Assembly (NCBI GenBank): GCA_030123675.1
Contig: JASJYH010000008.1
Location: forward strand, 1-50,414
Direction: 5' to 3'
DNA: 50,414 nucleotides
Origin: Anaerolineae bacterium
GTDB taxonomy: Bacteria > Chloroflexota > Anaerolineae > Anaerolineales > Villigracilaceae
This document shows positions 15,550 to 24,100 of the stretch, piece by piece. A model generated the notes under the pieces. That model saw only the letters and a program-made list of their open reading frames with translations. It was not told the DNA's origin and made no database searches. The number at the start of each line of letters is the position of its first letter. The stretch's first letter is position 1. A program made the translations under genes and the position numbers.

Positions 15550-16524
15550 TTAGGTTTTGGCCCCTAGACAGGCATACAGCGCTTCAAGGGCGAAGCGGGC
15601 CGCCAGCAATGCACCACGCTGGCCTTCATCGTAGCGGGGAGAGAAACAGCACAGGTCAAAACCGGCGATTGGCACAACAGAAGTAACTTTTCGCATAACA
15701 GTCAGGATTTCCCGTGGGGTCATACCGGCCGCATCGGGGTACTTTTGGGCCGGGCAGAAGCTAGGGTCAACCACGTCGATGTCAAGCGAGATATATACGG
15801 CCTCGATCTCACTCATCCGCTCAGTCAATTCACTAAGAATGGTTGGCAATCCACGCTCGTCAATTTCCAGAAGCGGAATAACCTGTATGTTATGTTCGCG
15901 CGCAAAAACTATTTCTTGGGGTGATTGCCGGACGCCACGCGGGCCTAAAATTGTGATATCTGCGGGTTGTAAGTGACCCTCGTCGATAAGCGTGCGCCAT
16001 TGTGATCCAGCCCATAATGGTGGAGCGGGGTGCAAATCCAGGTGCGAATCGAAGATCACAACGCCCAGCCGTCGAGCTGCGCCCTGCTGCAATCCACGAA
16101 TGAGCGGATGCGGGACTAGGTGATCACCACCCAGAGTTATTGTCACACCTCCAGCTTTACTTGTCTGACGAGCTAAGTCTTCAGCGCTCTCAAGCGTGTG
16201 GTTTCCAGCCTCAACGATTTTCAAGTTATCTGACAAAGAAACAAAATCAAGCTCAGCGGCAACGCCACCACCCTCATGCTCAAGGGAATAGATTACGCTC
16301 GCACGTCGAATGGCATCTGGTGCCTCGTCCGCTCCAAAGCGGGAGTAGAAAGTTTCAGGTGGACGCGAGCCGGGTGGATAGAGGGTGTGCCGATCTGGTA
16401 CGAGCATGCCCTCATAAGGCACTCCCAATAAGACAACATCGCCGCTTTCACTTTCAGCAAGCGGGGCCTCAAAGAGGCTAGGGACATCACCGTGAAGCAT
16501 ATGTGCAAGTCTGCGTTTGGCCAT
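15550..16524 (-). CDS. Ureohydrolase (arginase/agmatinase family)
   Basis: A 324-residue cytoplasmic binuclear manganese enzyme that would release urea from a guanidino substrate. Metal-binding motifs are all present: GGDHLVPH, FDSHLDLH (the DAHxD motif with Ser for Ala) and SLDIDVVDPSFCPA, followed by GMTPREIL. The general family (arginase, agmatinase, formimidoylglutamase, guanidinobutyrase) is secure but the substrate is not. An N-terminal extension of about 60 residues with VLLGVPYEGM is seen in agmatinase-type members. Confidence 0.85.
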   Translation of the reverse strand: MAKRRLAHMLHGDVPSLFEAPLAESESGDVVLLGVPYEGMLVPDRHTLYPPGSRPPETFYSRFGADEAPDAIRRASVIYSLEHEGGGVAAELDFVSLSDNLKIVEAGNHTLESAEDLARQTSKAGGVTITLGGDHLVPHPLIRGLQQGAARRLGVVIFDSHLDLHPAPPLWAGSQWRTLIDEGHLQPADITILGPRGVRQSPQEIVFAREHNIQVIPLLEIDERGLPTILSELTERMSEIEAVYISLDIDVVDPSFCPAQKYPDAAGMTPREILTVMRKVTSVVPIAGFDLCCFSPRYDEGQRGALLAARFALEALYACLGAKT

Positions 16525-16551
16525 AAGGGTTCCTGTCTGGAGTTTGAAATC

Positions 16552-18030
16552 TTACTCTTTTAAGATCTGGTAAACAACGAATCTGCGATTTTGAAATATC
16601 CTTTCCAAGGGTAGACCGCATTCATCAATCCGTTCGGGTGGAATCTGTAAATTCTCGCCCACCTTTTTACTTAGGGCAAGATAATCGCCCAATAGGATAC
16701 GCTCACATTCGGTGATGGCCAGTGAAGCTCGGTCGGTCATCAAGCGCAACGCGCGCGGCTTGAAAAAGACGATCACGCTTTCAGCAGGAGTCTCAGCTTT
16801 GATAAATTCATATGTTTCTATGCTGACCGGATCAAAAGGCCCGTTGATAGTTCTACCATTACGCACGTTGTTGTATGCGTTGCTGGTTGAAATGTATAAA
16901 AAAAAGGCAACTATCCATATTATAAATGTATAGACATATACTTTACCAAGGCGTTCGTTTTTCTTTGGGATCTTGGATAGAATAAATAGGACACCTTGGA
17001 TGGAAAAGTATATAAAAAGTGGCAATATTGGAAACAAGAATCGATAGCCTTGCCATTCGGGCCAAGTCCATACTACGATCAAATACAACAAGGCGTAAAT
17101 TATGTATAACAAGTCAGACTTAAATCTTGCTACCAAGCCAATAAGAAATAAAATTGAATATATGCCAAATACTAGCTCATGCGCAGGTAGGTCAATAAAA
17201 AATTGACCAAATAATTGTGAGTAACTGACTATGCTACTTGACAAGTTGTCGAAATTAAATCCAGAATACAACGCAAAATAAGAGCTTTGGCCTCCAGGGA
17301 AGACAATTAAAGAAAGGCTCCACAGAACCAAAAATATCACCACAATAAGTAGGGCATCTGTCACGATTTGACGACGCTGCTTTTTATTAGTCAAGGTACG
17401 GAAGCCCTCGAAAAGAAGTAAGCTACCAAGAAGAATCAATCCTTGGGTGCGCACAAAGAAAGCTACGAAAATGGCTATGCCAGTGAGGATAGCGAGAGTA
17501 CGCCTGAGTTTGGGTTGCATTTCGTGCGTGTGCAAGTCTGCCAGCAATAATGTCAGCGTGGATAGAAACAGAAAGGGGATGTCGGAAAGAATGTTATCTA
17601 GGAAGCGCAAAAGCTCGGGGTTGAATGCGAACAGGGATACAGCCAGCAGGCTTAGGGTGGGTGTGAAGCGGCGCTTCATCAAGAAATAGAAAACCACGAG
17701 AAAGCCCAGGTAGGTTATCAATCCGGGAAGTTTCAAAGCCAGTGGACTGAGTCCGAAAAGCATATACGCCGGAATTAGCATGAGCGGAAATCCCCAAGGG
17801 TAAGCGGCTGGACCAATCTGATGCGCTGACTGTGTCACTGTGAAACTGTTTTCAGTTACAAACTCATCCATGCTGCCGCCAATAATACTTTCGGCCTGCA
17901 TAATGTAAGCAGCAAAATCGTCGCCCCAAAAATGTCCACGGGTAAGCACAGATGATCCGAGCAGGGCGCTGGCTAAAAGTATGAGGACGAGCAACGTGAG
18001 AGACTTCTTATCCATAACCGGATTGTACAC
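16552..18030 (-). CDS. Membrane glycosyltransferase, GT39/ArnT-PMT2-like
   Basis: A polytopic protein of about 490 residues with eleven or so hydrophobic spans. The first extracytoplasmic loop holds HFWGDDFAAYIMQAESI, matching the acidic motif of PMT/ArnT lipid-linked-sugar transferases. The C-terminal part (about 400-492) is a soluble extracytoplasmic domain. It would transfer a sugar from a polyprenyl carrier to protein or lipid; acceptor unknown. The start is uncertain. GTG 18030 has an AAGG upstream, while ATG 18015 (MDKKSLTLLV) lacks a ribosome-binding site, so GTG is slightly favoured. Confidence 0.75.
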   Translation of the reverse strand: MYNPVMDKKSLTLLVLILLASALLGSSVLTRGHFWGDDFAAYIMQAESIIGGSMDEFVTENSFTVTQSAHQIGPAAYPWGFPLMLIPAYMLFGLSPLALKLPGLITYLGFLVVFYFLMKRRFTPTLSLLAVSLFAFNPELLRFLDNILSDIPFLFLSTLTLLLADLHTHEMQPKLRRTLAILTGIAIFVAFFVRTQGLILLGSLLLFEGFRTLTNKKQRRQIVTDALLIVVIFLVLWSLSLIVFPGGQSSYFALYSGFNFDNLSSSIVSYSQLFGQFFIDLPAHELVFGIYSILFLIGLVARFKSDLLYIIYALLYLIVVWTWPEWQGYRFLFPILPLFIYFSIQGVLFILSKIPKKNERLGKVYVYTFIIWIVAFFLYISTSNAYNNVRNGRTINGPFDPVSIETYEFIKAETPAESVIVFFKPRALRLMTDRASLAITECERILLGDYLALSKKVGENLQIPPERIDECGLPLERIFQNRRFVVYQILKE

Positions 18031-18149
18031 CGGAACCTTGGAGGTAGATAAATCGGATTTTTTTCTGAGCTGTTGGATTGGAGAAAAGGGAACTTTACAC
18101 GCACTATTTGATTGAGAAAATAATTGCTTGGTTGTTGACGGTTAAGGTC

Positions 18150-18206
18150 TTATCCCGGACTTGAACCGGCAACCGTTTCATCAACATTAGCCGAACAAGG
18201 GAGTGC
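18150..18206 (-). other. tRNA-like fragment (T-arm and degenerate anticodon region)
   Basis: On the minus strand CCGG-TTCAAGT-CCGG forms a tRNA T-arm. It is preceded by GGTTG where a variable loop would be, and by a poorly pairing 22-base stretch where an anticodon arm should be. No D-arm, acceptor stem or CCA is found. It may be a decayed tRNA or a tRNA-derived attachment site. Only the T-arm is well supported. Confidence 0.25.
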
Positions 18207-18237
18207 AAAATCTCGAAGATATACAATCAATAGATTG

Positions 18238-18500
18238 TCATTCTGCCTGCACCGCCGTTCGCTGCGCGAAGACGCAGTGCGCAGGCACGCGTGAACCCTG
18301 AAGGGGTGACACATGCACCTCACTGGGATTCGGCGCAGTGGCAGGTGAGAATCTCCCCACGCAAAGCGCGGGAGACCCTTCGGCTTTACCTCACACAATC
18401 ACGGTATCCCCGTTCGGGCCGGGAGCCCGCCGAGGCGCCGTTCGTCGCGAGCGCCGAAAATGCTACGCGAAAACGGCCTTCGGGAAGGTGACATTTTGTA
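18238..18500. repeat. Hairpin-rich intergenic repeat, copy 1
   Basis: A GC-rich stretch full of short dyads between two protein-coding regions. GCCTGC (18245-18250) can pair with GCAGGC (18281-18286). The 17-base core GTGCGCAGGCACGCGTG at 18277-18293 recurs exactly at 42646-42662. Further stems include GAACCCTGAAGGGG and GGGCCGGGAGCCC. No coding function; it resembles REP-like elements found scattered in many bacterial genomes. Confidence 0.6.
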
Positions 18501-18509
18501 GGTTCGGAT

Positions 18510-19328
18510 TTAGGCACTCCCCCAAACGATATAGAGCCCCAATACCAAAAAGCCCGGGACACTTGTTATTGTGCCGCCCAGAGCAGTGTCGAACCCAGGC
18601 TTCAAGATAATAATCGGCAGGCCAACTATCGCATTAAAGTGAGGCATGCGCCAAAACTACAACCCAAGGGCTCTGGGTGTTCAGATACATCCATCCAAAG
18701 ATAAGCCCAAATAGAATAGTAAAGATTGTCATCATTAAAATTCCCAGAAAGGGATGATCGGGATACTTGTGATCCTGAGCAATTGCGGGCGTGTGCCAAA
18801 TACCTCAAATGAAACCATTGAAAGCAAAGCCTGCCACTGGCCCAAAGCAAGTAAGCGCGGCAGTTAGAAAGCGTGCCAACCCAGTTCTTCGCTCGTCGCA
18901 AATAGCGCGTTGAACAGGGTGCCAAATGATAGTGCAACCACAATTTGCAGCACGATACGTTGTTCGAGAGGCAATGGCAATTCTGTATTTGTTTGATCTT
19001 TTTGTTGCCTCAAGAACTGAACTCAGGATCCAGATTCCCGGTACCGATGAACACAGCAACCAGGCCACTAAAGATCGCCCTAATATGGAGGCAATAGCCA
19101 GGCCCAGAAATAGAATCTCTTGGGTCCGATAATTTTAAGATGCAGTGATTTAAATGGCTGTTTGGCAATAATCAGCGTAGCGATCAGTGCCGCGATTCCC
19201 GAACCCCACATTGCAATTGCAAAGAAAGCAGTGCGTACAATTTGATTGATAGATGGCTCGAGAGCCTGAGGAAAATTGGTGCTATGAAAAGCGGCTATGA
19301 AATCGCGAATGTGCTGATAAAAAACCAA
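18510..19328 (-). pseudogene. Broken CPBP-family intramembrane metalloprotease gene
   Basis: The pieces fall into several minus-strand frames but line up in the expected order. They are SGIAALIATLIIAKQPFKSL and FYFWAWLLPP (first spans), SGLVAVFIGTGNLDPEF, LPLEQRIVLQIVVALSFGTL, then ATSEELGWHAF-LPRLLALGQ (the EExxxR-type motif, here EELGWH with a stop just after), FLGILMMTIFTILFGLIFGW, and HASLNAIVGLPIIIL-to-VPGFLVLGLYIVWGSA up to TAA 18510-18512. The family is CAAX-protease/bacteriocin-processing (Rce1-like). At least three frameshifts and one internal stop make it inactive. Confidence 0.7.
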
Positions 19329-19598
19329 GTTAAGGGTTTGCGTTGGGTCTTGTTTTTATCGTTATCATAGCTTTTTACGATAAACAAGAATGAAACTGGT
19401 TAAAATTTTCACATCGATCAAATTTCACAACAACGTTTATTTTGATTTCATAGGGTAAAACTAGGTCGGAAACCATGACATTCTCACCGAACCGATTTTC
19501 CTGGCCAATTCCCCGATTTCTTCACAAAACCTGCGCTTGTTTTTAACAGCGGTGAATACAGAGGCTGTTATATGTGTTTCACATGAAACATTTTTATT
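19329..19598. other. AT-rich intergenic gap between the broken protease gene and the SdpI gene
   Basis: No gene, terminator or clear promoter was recognised in this stretch. Confidence 0.5.
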
Positions 19599-20246
19599 TC
19601 AGGGCTTGCTCAGTCGGTGATAAATTATGTACGAATAGATGATTAAAAATATAGCCGAACCCAAGACTGGGATCAATGTAAACCAGATAACGTAGCTACC
19701 AAAACCTACTCCAAGTATGGACACGATTCCTGAGAGGATGAAAAGCTTGGAGCCTAAGCTGTGTGTCTCGTCCCAGACCTGATCGTTATTCAAAGTCCAA
19801 GGAGTGCGAATACCAATAGAGTAGTTTCGTTTCATATTGCGCATCAAGATCCCGATGTAAATAAAAATTATTCCCAAAGTAGGAATGGTAGCCGCAGCCA
19901 TATTGATCTGATCAAATCCAAGGTTCCAACGTAAAGTAAGTATATGGATATAAACCAGAAATACAACTATGAAGACGGCGAATGAATTAAAGTGGTTACG
20001 AAATTTATTGATATTATCTTTGAGTGGATCTTTCTTTGGAATGACCAGAAAGAGGAATAACATTACAGCCGTAATAGCTGGTGTTAAAAAGGCTCCCCAA
20101 AAACGTGGCAAATATCCTTCAACTTGATTTGCCGCATTCCAGTATGATGCCATATTTTCTGGCAGCTCGTTATAAACGGAAGCGCTAAATGCTATTGCGA
20201 AAGCGATTAAAAACAGCGAGGCAATTGTCATTATGCGAGTGGGCAT
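19599..20246 (-). CDS. SdpI/DUF1648-family membrane protein
   Basis: A 215-residue protein with about six hydrophobic spans. The N-terminal LPENMASYWNAANQVEGY matches the DUF1648 motif, and NYSIGIRTPWTLNNDQVWDETHSLGSKLF carries the SdpI-family signature (GIRTPWT and HxLGxK). In Bacillus, SdpI protects against the SdpC toxin and works in signalling with a repressor. A GntR regulator is encoded upstream on the same strand, so the pair may respond to a membrane-active compound. The toxin gene itself is not in this window. Confidence 0.8.
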   Translation of the reverse strand: MPTRIMTIASLFLIAFAIAFSASVYNELPENMASYWNAANQVEGYLPRFWGAFLTPAITAVMLFLFLVIPKKDPLKDNINKFRNHFNSFAVFIVVFLVYIHILTLRWNLGFDQINMAAATIPTLGIIFIYIGILMRNMKRNYSIGIRTPWTLNNDQVWDETHSLGSKLFILSGIVSILGVGFGSYVIWFTLIPVLGSAIFLIIYSYIIYHRLSKP

Positions 20247-20570
20247 TTTATACTCCTTGAGGTTTGATGTGATTTGTTTGTGTAGTTGCCAAAATTAATT
20301 TAAGAATTTTAATATTCCTTCTGCTCCATTTGTTGCTCAAATTCATTTCTTCAACAGCAAACTTTGAAAATAAGAAGTGCGCCATAATTTCTGTTTTTTC
20401 CTAATTGTAAATTGATTGGATCGCAAATGCGGACAACTGCGTGATCAAGTTTTACTTGCAGAATCAAAGACCACCGAAGCCTCCATGGCAAGATCCATAA
20501 GGTTTGACCATCTCACAAATTTTGTGATTTGAATGTTTTGCCTTTAATGTAACGGATGGGGGTAGGGCCC
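20247..20570. other. Intergenic region between GntR and SdpI genes with a perfect 15-bp palindrome
   Basis: A perfect 7-1-7 palindrome, TCACAAATTTTGTGA, lies at 20513-20527, 44 bp beyond the end of the GntR gene on its coding strand. It could be an operator or a weak stem-loop; there is no T-run. No other gene is seen, only a 15-codon frame without family resemblance. Confidence 0.4.
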
Positions 20571-20981
20571 TTAGCTCTTTCCAGGTAGCATGCCATTGTC
20601 GATTTGATCTTCTATAGAATGCATGATGTCGGCAGGCTCACATCCCATTTCAAGCGCTTGGTCCAGAAAATTACGAGTCAAGGTTTTAAGCACTTGTTGT
20701 CTTAATGTTTTCGAACGCCTGGGTGGCGGCATGTCGAGGATAAATGTACCACGGCCCTGTTGCGTGGAGATGATGTTGGCTTTATCTAACAGACGATAAG
20801 CTCGTGCAACGGTGTTGAAGTTGACCTTTAATTCCAATGCCAAAGCTCTTACCGTTGGCAACTTATCGCCAGGCTTGACACCCTCACTGACAACTTTCTG
20901 TTTTACTTGTTCGACGATCTGTGTATAAATCGGTGTAGCTGAGCGTAGGTTAAGCTGTATATTTCCAGTTAAAGGATCCAT
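20571..20981 (-). CDS. GntR-family transcriptional regulator, YtrA type
   Basis: A 136-residue repressor-like protein. The N-terminal winged helix shows PIYTQIVEQVKQKVVSEG, then PGDKLPTVRALALELKVNFN and NTVARAYRLLDKANIISTQQ with GRGTFI. There is only a short helical C-terminal tail, which defines the small YtrA subfamily without a large ligand domain. It precedes the SdpI gene on the same strand and its own promoter is crowded with repeated ATTGTA boxes, so autoregulation is likely. Confidence 0.87.
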   Translation of the reverse strand: MDPLTGNIQLNLRSATPIYTQIVEQVKQKVVSEGVKPGDKLPTVRALALELKVNFNTVARAYRLLDKANIISTQQGRGTFILDMPPPRRSKTLRQQVLKTLTRNFLDQALEMGCEPADIMHSIEDQIDNGMLPGKS

Positions 20982-20987
20982 AATTAG

Positions 20988-21057
20988 ATTGTATTATTGT
21001 ACGATTGAATTAATTGTATCATTGTACTAATTGTATACTATTGTCGGAATTTGTCAA
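20988..21057 (-). promoter_or_regulatory. GntR gene promoter with five ATTGTA operator boxes
   Basis: On the minus strand TTGACA (21052-21057) and TACAAT (21030-21035) are 16 bp apart. ATTGTA (plus-strand reading) occurs at 20988, 20996, 21013, 21021 and 21030. Two 15-bp units, ATTGTATTATTGTAC and ATTGTATCATTGTAC, differ at one base and start 25 bp apart. Regular helical spacing suggests cooperative binding of the GntR protein. Confidence 0.6.
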
Positions 21058-21153
21058 GGCCCTGGCATGAAATTGAATCGCTGGCACAATACTATGAAAT
21101 GGCTGACATGGTAGAATCCAAAGGTACGTTAGATTCTTTCAAGGAGTATCGAA

Positions 21154-22041
21154 ATGGAACAAAACACTGGATCCTTAAAAAGGAAAAAGGGACTAGCCCA
21201 AATGCTCAAAGGGGGCGTCATTATGGACGTGGTCACGACGGAACATGCAAAAATCGCTGAAGATGCAGGTGCATGTGCAGTTATGGCGCTCGAACGTGTA
21301 CCCGCTGATATCCGTGCTCAGGGTGGCGTAGCACGCATGTCTGATCCAGGGCTAATCGAAGAGATCATGTCAACGGTCAGTATTCCAGTCATGGCCAAAG
21401 TCCGTATCGGGCACTTCGTAGAAGCACAGATTTTGGAAGCACTAGGTGTGGATTACATTGATGAATCTGAAGTACTTACTCCTGCGGATGAATCGCATCA
21501 CATCAACAAGCACGATTTCAAGATTCCATTTGTGTGTGGCTGCCGAAACTTGGGCGAGGCGCTACGTCGCATAGGCGAGGGAGCGGCTATGATCCGCACC
21601 AAGGGCGAAGCAGGAACAGGCGATGTGGTTGAAGCCGTCCGGCATGCTCGGACAGTGCTTGGTGATATTCGCAAATTAGCCACTACGGCTGATGAGGAGC
21701 TGATGGCTTACGCCAAGTCAATTGGTGCGCCTTATGAGCTGGTCAAAGAGACCAAAAACCTTGGCCATTTGCCGGTAGTCAATTTTGCTGCTGGTGGCTT
21801 GGCAACTCCAGCTGATGCAGCATTAATGATGCAACTTGGCGTTGACGGGGTGTTCGTCGGCTCAGGAATTTTCAAGTCTGACGATCCTGCCAAGCGCGGA
21901 GAAGCCATCGTCAAGGCCGTCACTCATTACAAGGATGCCAAAATTTTAGCGGAAGTCAGCCGAAACATCGGCGAACCAATGGTCGGCCGTAATATCTCTC
22001 AGATGCCAGAAGAAGAAAAAATTGCTAGCCGAGGTTGGTAG
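21154..22041 (+). CDS. pdxS: Pyridoxal 5'-phosphate synthase subunit PdxS
   Basis: Lyase subunit that builds PLP from ribose 5-phosphate, glyceraldehyde 3-phosphate and ammonia supplied by PdxT. The 295-residue TIM barrel has Asp25 (GGVIMDVV), Lys82 in [10 protein letters not shown] (substrate Schiff base) and the second lysine in [12 protein letters not shown], plus [17 protein letters not shown] for phosphate binding. Its length is normal. The ATG follows AAGGAG at good distance. pdxT follows 80 bp downstream, giving the usual DXP-independent vitamin B6 pathway. Confidence 0.97.
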   Translation: MEQNTGSLKRKKGLAQMLKGGVIMDVVTTEHAKIAEDAGACAVMALERVPADIRAQGGVARMSDPGLIEEIMSTVSIPVMAKVRIGHFVEAQILEALGVDYIDESEVLTPADESHHINKHDFKIPFVCGCRNLGEALRRIGEGAAMIRTKGEAGTGDVVEAVRHARTVLGDIRKLATTADEELMAYAKSIGAPYELVKETKNLGHLPVVNFAAGGLATPADAALMMQLGVDGVFVGSGIFKSDDPAKRGEAIVKAVTHYKDAKILAEVSRNIGEPMVGRNISQMPEEEKIASRGW

Positions 22042-22121
22042 AAATACGTGGGATGCATAGACTAGAATAATTTGGGGGAAATATTGGCCCAAACGGACGA
22101 CTACGAAAACCTAATTCGCTT

Positions 22122-22700
22122 ATGAAAATCGGTATCCTTGCCTTGCAGGGCGATTTTGCAGAACATCGCATTATGTTAAAAAATCTTGGCGTTGAAACTG
22201 CTGAAGTTCGCCTACCTGAGCAATTAAAGGGCCTCGACGGCCTCATAATTCCAGGTGGCGAGTCGACTACAATTGGCAAACTTGCTGCTGCCTTTAACTT
22301 GATAAAACCTTTACGAAAGTTTGGCCAGCGGCATGCCATCTGGGGCACATGCGCCGGCGCTATATTTCTGTCTAAGGATGTCAGTCATAAACAACCGCTG
22401 CTAAAGCTGATGGATATAAAAGTTGCACGCAATGCATTTGGTCGCCAATTGGACTCTTTTGAAATCTATCTGGATATTTCGAATCTAAATAGGGCCGCGG
22501 GTAAAGATGACCCTTATCACGCTATCTTTATTCGGGCTCCCATTATAAAGTCTGTCTCCGGGGACACCAAAATACTCGCTTCAATACCCGACGGGAGAAT
22601 TGTTGCCGCACAACAAGGACATTTTCTGGCCACATCATTTCACCCTGAATTAACCAACGATAGTCGTTTTCATGAATATTTCTTATCACTAGTAGATTAA
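22122..22700 (+). CDS. pdxT: Pyridoxal 5'-phosphate synthase glutaminase subunit PdxT
   Basis: A 192-residue class I glutaminase that feeds ammonia to PdxS. Visible are the start MKIGILALQGDFAEH, PGGESTTIGKL (substrate-binding loop), GTCAGA with nucleophile Cys77, and SFHPEL with the catalytic His and Glu. It sits directly after pdxS and overlaps the next gene by one base (TAATG), so that gene is probably translated from the same message. Confidence 0.96.
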   Translation: MKIGILALQGDFAEHRIMLKNLGVETAEVRLPEQLKGLDGLIIPGGESTTIGKLAAAFNLIKPLRKFGQRHAIWGTCAGAIFLSKDVSHKQPLLKLMDIKVARNAFGRQLDSFEIYLDISNLNRAAGKDDPYHAIFIRAPIIKSVSGDTKILASIPDGRIVAAQQGHFLATSFHPELTNDSRFHEYFLSLVD

Positions 22701-23620
22701 TGAGTATTCGTTCGCTTGATTTCCTTGATATCCCACTTATCGCACGTTATCGCAATGACGCTTTAACCCTTGATAGCACCCGGGCATTAACCCGTGGGCA
22801 TCCATTAGGCGTGGCAGGTTTGCTAACCTTCATTAATCCAGCCCGAAACGTCTACGGTGCTATAGCGAATAGCAACGAGACTGTTTTGGTAGGCGGAGTT
22901 ATTCACACACGCGGCGAAACATATGCGAAATTGCTTTATTTGGCTCCAAGTGAACATCTCGATCATAATTCCTTGCCAGATCTAGTGGACCACTTAGTTG
23001 CCCAAGTTGGAGAGTGGGGTGCCTTTCATGTCATTGCCGAGCTGGATGAATCCAGCCAGACATTCACGGCATTGCGCCAAGCAGGCTTTTCTGTATATGC
23101 TTGGCAGCGGATGTGGGAAATTAGCAAATTGAAAGTATCCAATAAATCTAAAAATTGGACTCGTGCACGCTCAGTAAACAGGCCCGCCTTGGAAAGTCTA
23201 TATAACCAAATCGTCCCACAAATAATGCAACCCATAGAACCGCTCCCCAAAAATGCGCGTGGATTGATTTGTAATGACGATGAGAAATGTTACGTCAGTT
23301 TAACTACTGGCGCACAGGGAATTGTTCTGACCCCATTAATTCACCCAGATGCCACCAATGTTGAAGAAAAATTGACTTCTTTACTTAACTGTATCCCTGA
23401 CCGCAGAGAGCGTCCCGTTTACCTATCTGTGCGTTCATATCAGGCTTGGCTGGAACCAGCTCTCGCGGATTTGGGGGCCAATTCTGCGCCACGACAGGCT
23501 GTCATGGTTAAGCATCTAGCGCGCTTTATTAAGGATGGACAAACCCTAGCAACCGTACCGTCGGGTGTCAGTGTTCAGCCCTCACGCGTTAGTAGGATAA
23601 AATTAAAAGACAATGAATAG
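22700..23620 (+). CDS. Uncharacterised protein, GNAT-like fold suspected
   Basis: 306 residues, not confidently recognised. The N-terminal half has segments typical of GNAT acetyltransferases: an opening helix DFLDIPLIARYR, the strand GGVIHTRGETYAKLLYL, and FTALRQAGFSVYAWQRMWEI, where relatives have a final helix plus GFxxYxxxxxW. No clear acetyl-CoA loop (Q/RxxGxG/A) is visible. The C-terminal half (about 155-290) may be a second, divergent domain, with RPVYLSVRSYQAWLEPALAD. Coupling to pdxT and overlap with the next gene by 8 bp imply a shared transcript. Confidence 0.5.
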   Translation: MSIRSLDFLDIPLIARYRNDALTLDSTRALTRGHPLGVAGLLTFINPARNVYGAIANSNETVLVGGVIHTRGETYAKLLYLAPSEHLDHNSLPDLVDHLVAQVGEWGAFHVIAELDESSQTFTALRQAGFSVYAWQRMWEISKLKVSNKSKNWTRARSVNRPALESLYNQIVPQIMQPIEPLPKNARGLICNDDEKCYVSLTTGAQGIVLTPLIHPDATNVEEKLTSLLNCIPDRRERPVYLSVRSYQAWLEPALADLGANSAPRQAVMVKHLARFIKDGQTLATVPSGVSVQPSRVSRIKLKDNE

Positions 23621-23933
23621 TTGGTTTCCCTATAATAATGGACGTAGCATTGGCATAAGAAGCGCTGAAGGGGGCAGGATTGTTCGTGACGAAGAACATC
23701 TGCTAGGCGCACGAATGACAATCAAACAAGGATATAAGTATGTTACTGTATCGTGCAGTATTGCTGGAAAGATCGATCACACGCGTTTCTTCAACGGAAT
23801 AACAGCTGCCAAGCGCGAATATTTAATCATGCAAAAAGAATTAAATAAAGTCATTATGGTAGTCTCATCTTCTAAAATGACTGACATCAAAGCTTGGGAA
23901 GCAATTTCAGACTTTGTATCAAGATTTCCCTAA
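23613..23933 (+). CDS. Small hypothetical protein
   Basis: 106 residues, no family recognised. It overlaps the preceding gene by 8 bp. The middle is beta-rich (YKYVTVSCSIAGKIDHTRFF), followed by a helix (AAKREYLIMQKELNKV), another strand (VIMVVSSSK) and a C-terminal helix. There is no signal peptide, span or catalytic motif. It seems to be the last gene of the pdxST transcript. Confidence 0.55.
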   Translation: MNSWFPYNNGRSIGIRSAEGGRIVRDEEHLLGARMTIKQGYKYVTVSCSIAGKIDHTRFFNGITAAKREYLIMQKELNKVIMVVSSSKMTDIKAWEAISDFVSRFP

Positions 23934-24100
23934 TCCCCTTTCCGCTTGCCATTCTCTCAATATATTTGGTGATGAATGCGGGATATTGTCTAACCTTTAA
24001 TTTTTAGCCAAGCATTCTCTTTGTGTACTATTTGGTGCGTGAAATATTAATAATTGCCACTATTGGTAAACTGCCAATAAATTAATCAAGATACAACATT

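Noticed and set aside
18150-18610. Several open frames in the repeat block
   Set aside because: They follow from GC-rich hairpins and the broken protease gene; amino-acid composition (Arg/Cys/Ser-rich) is not protein-like.
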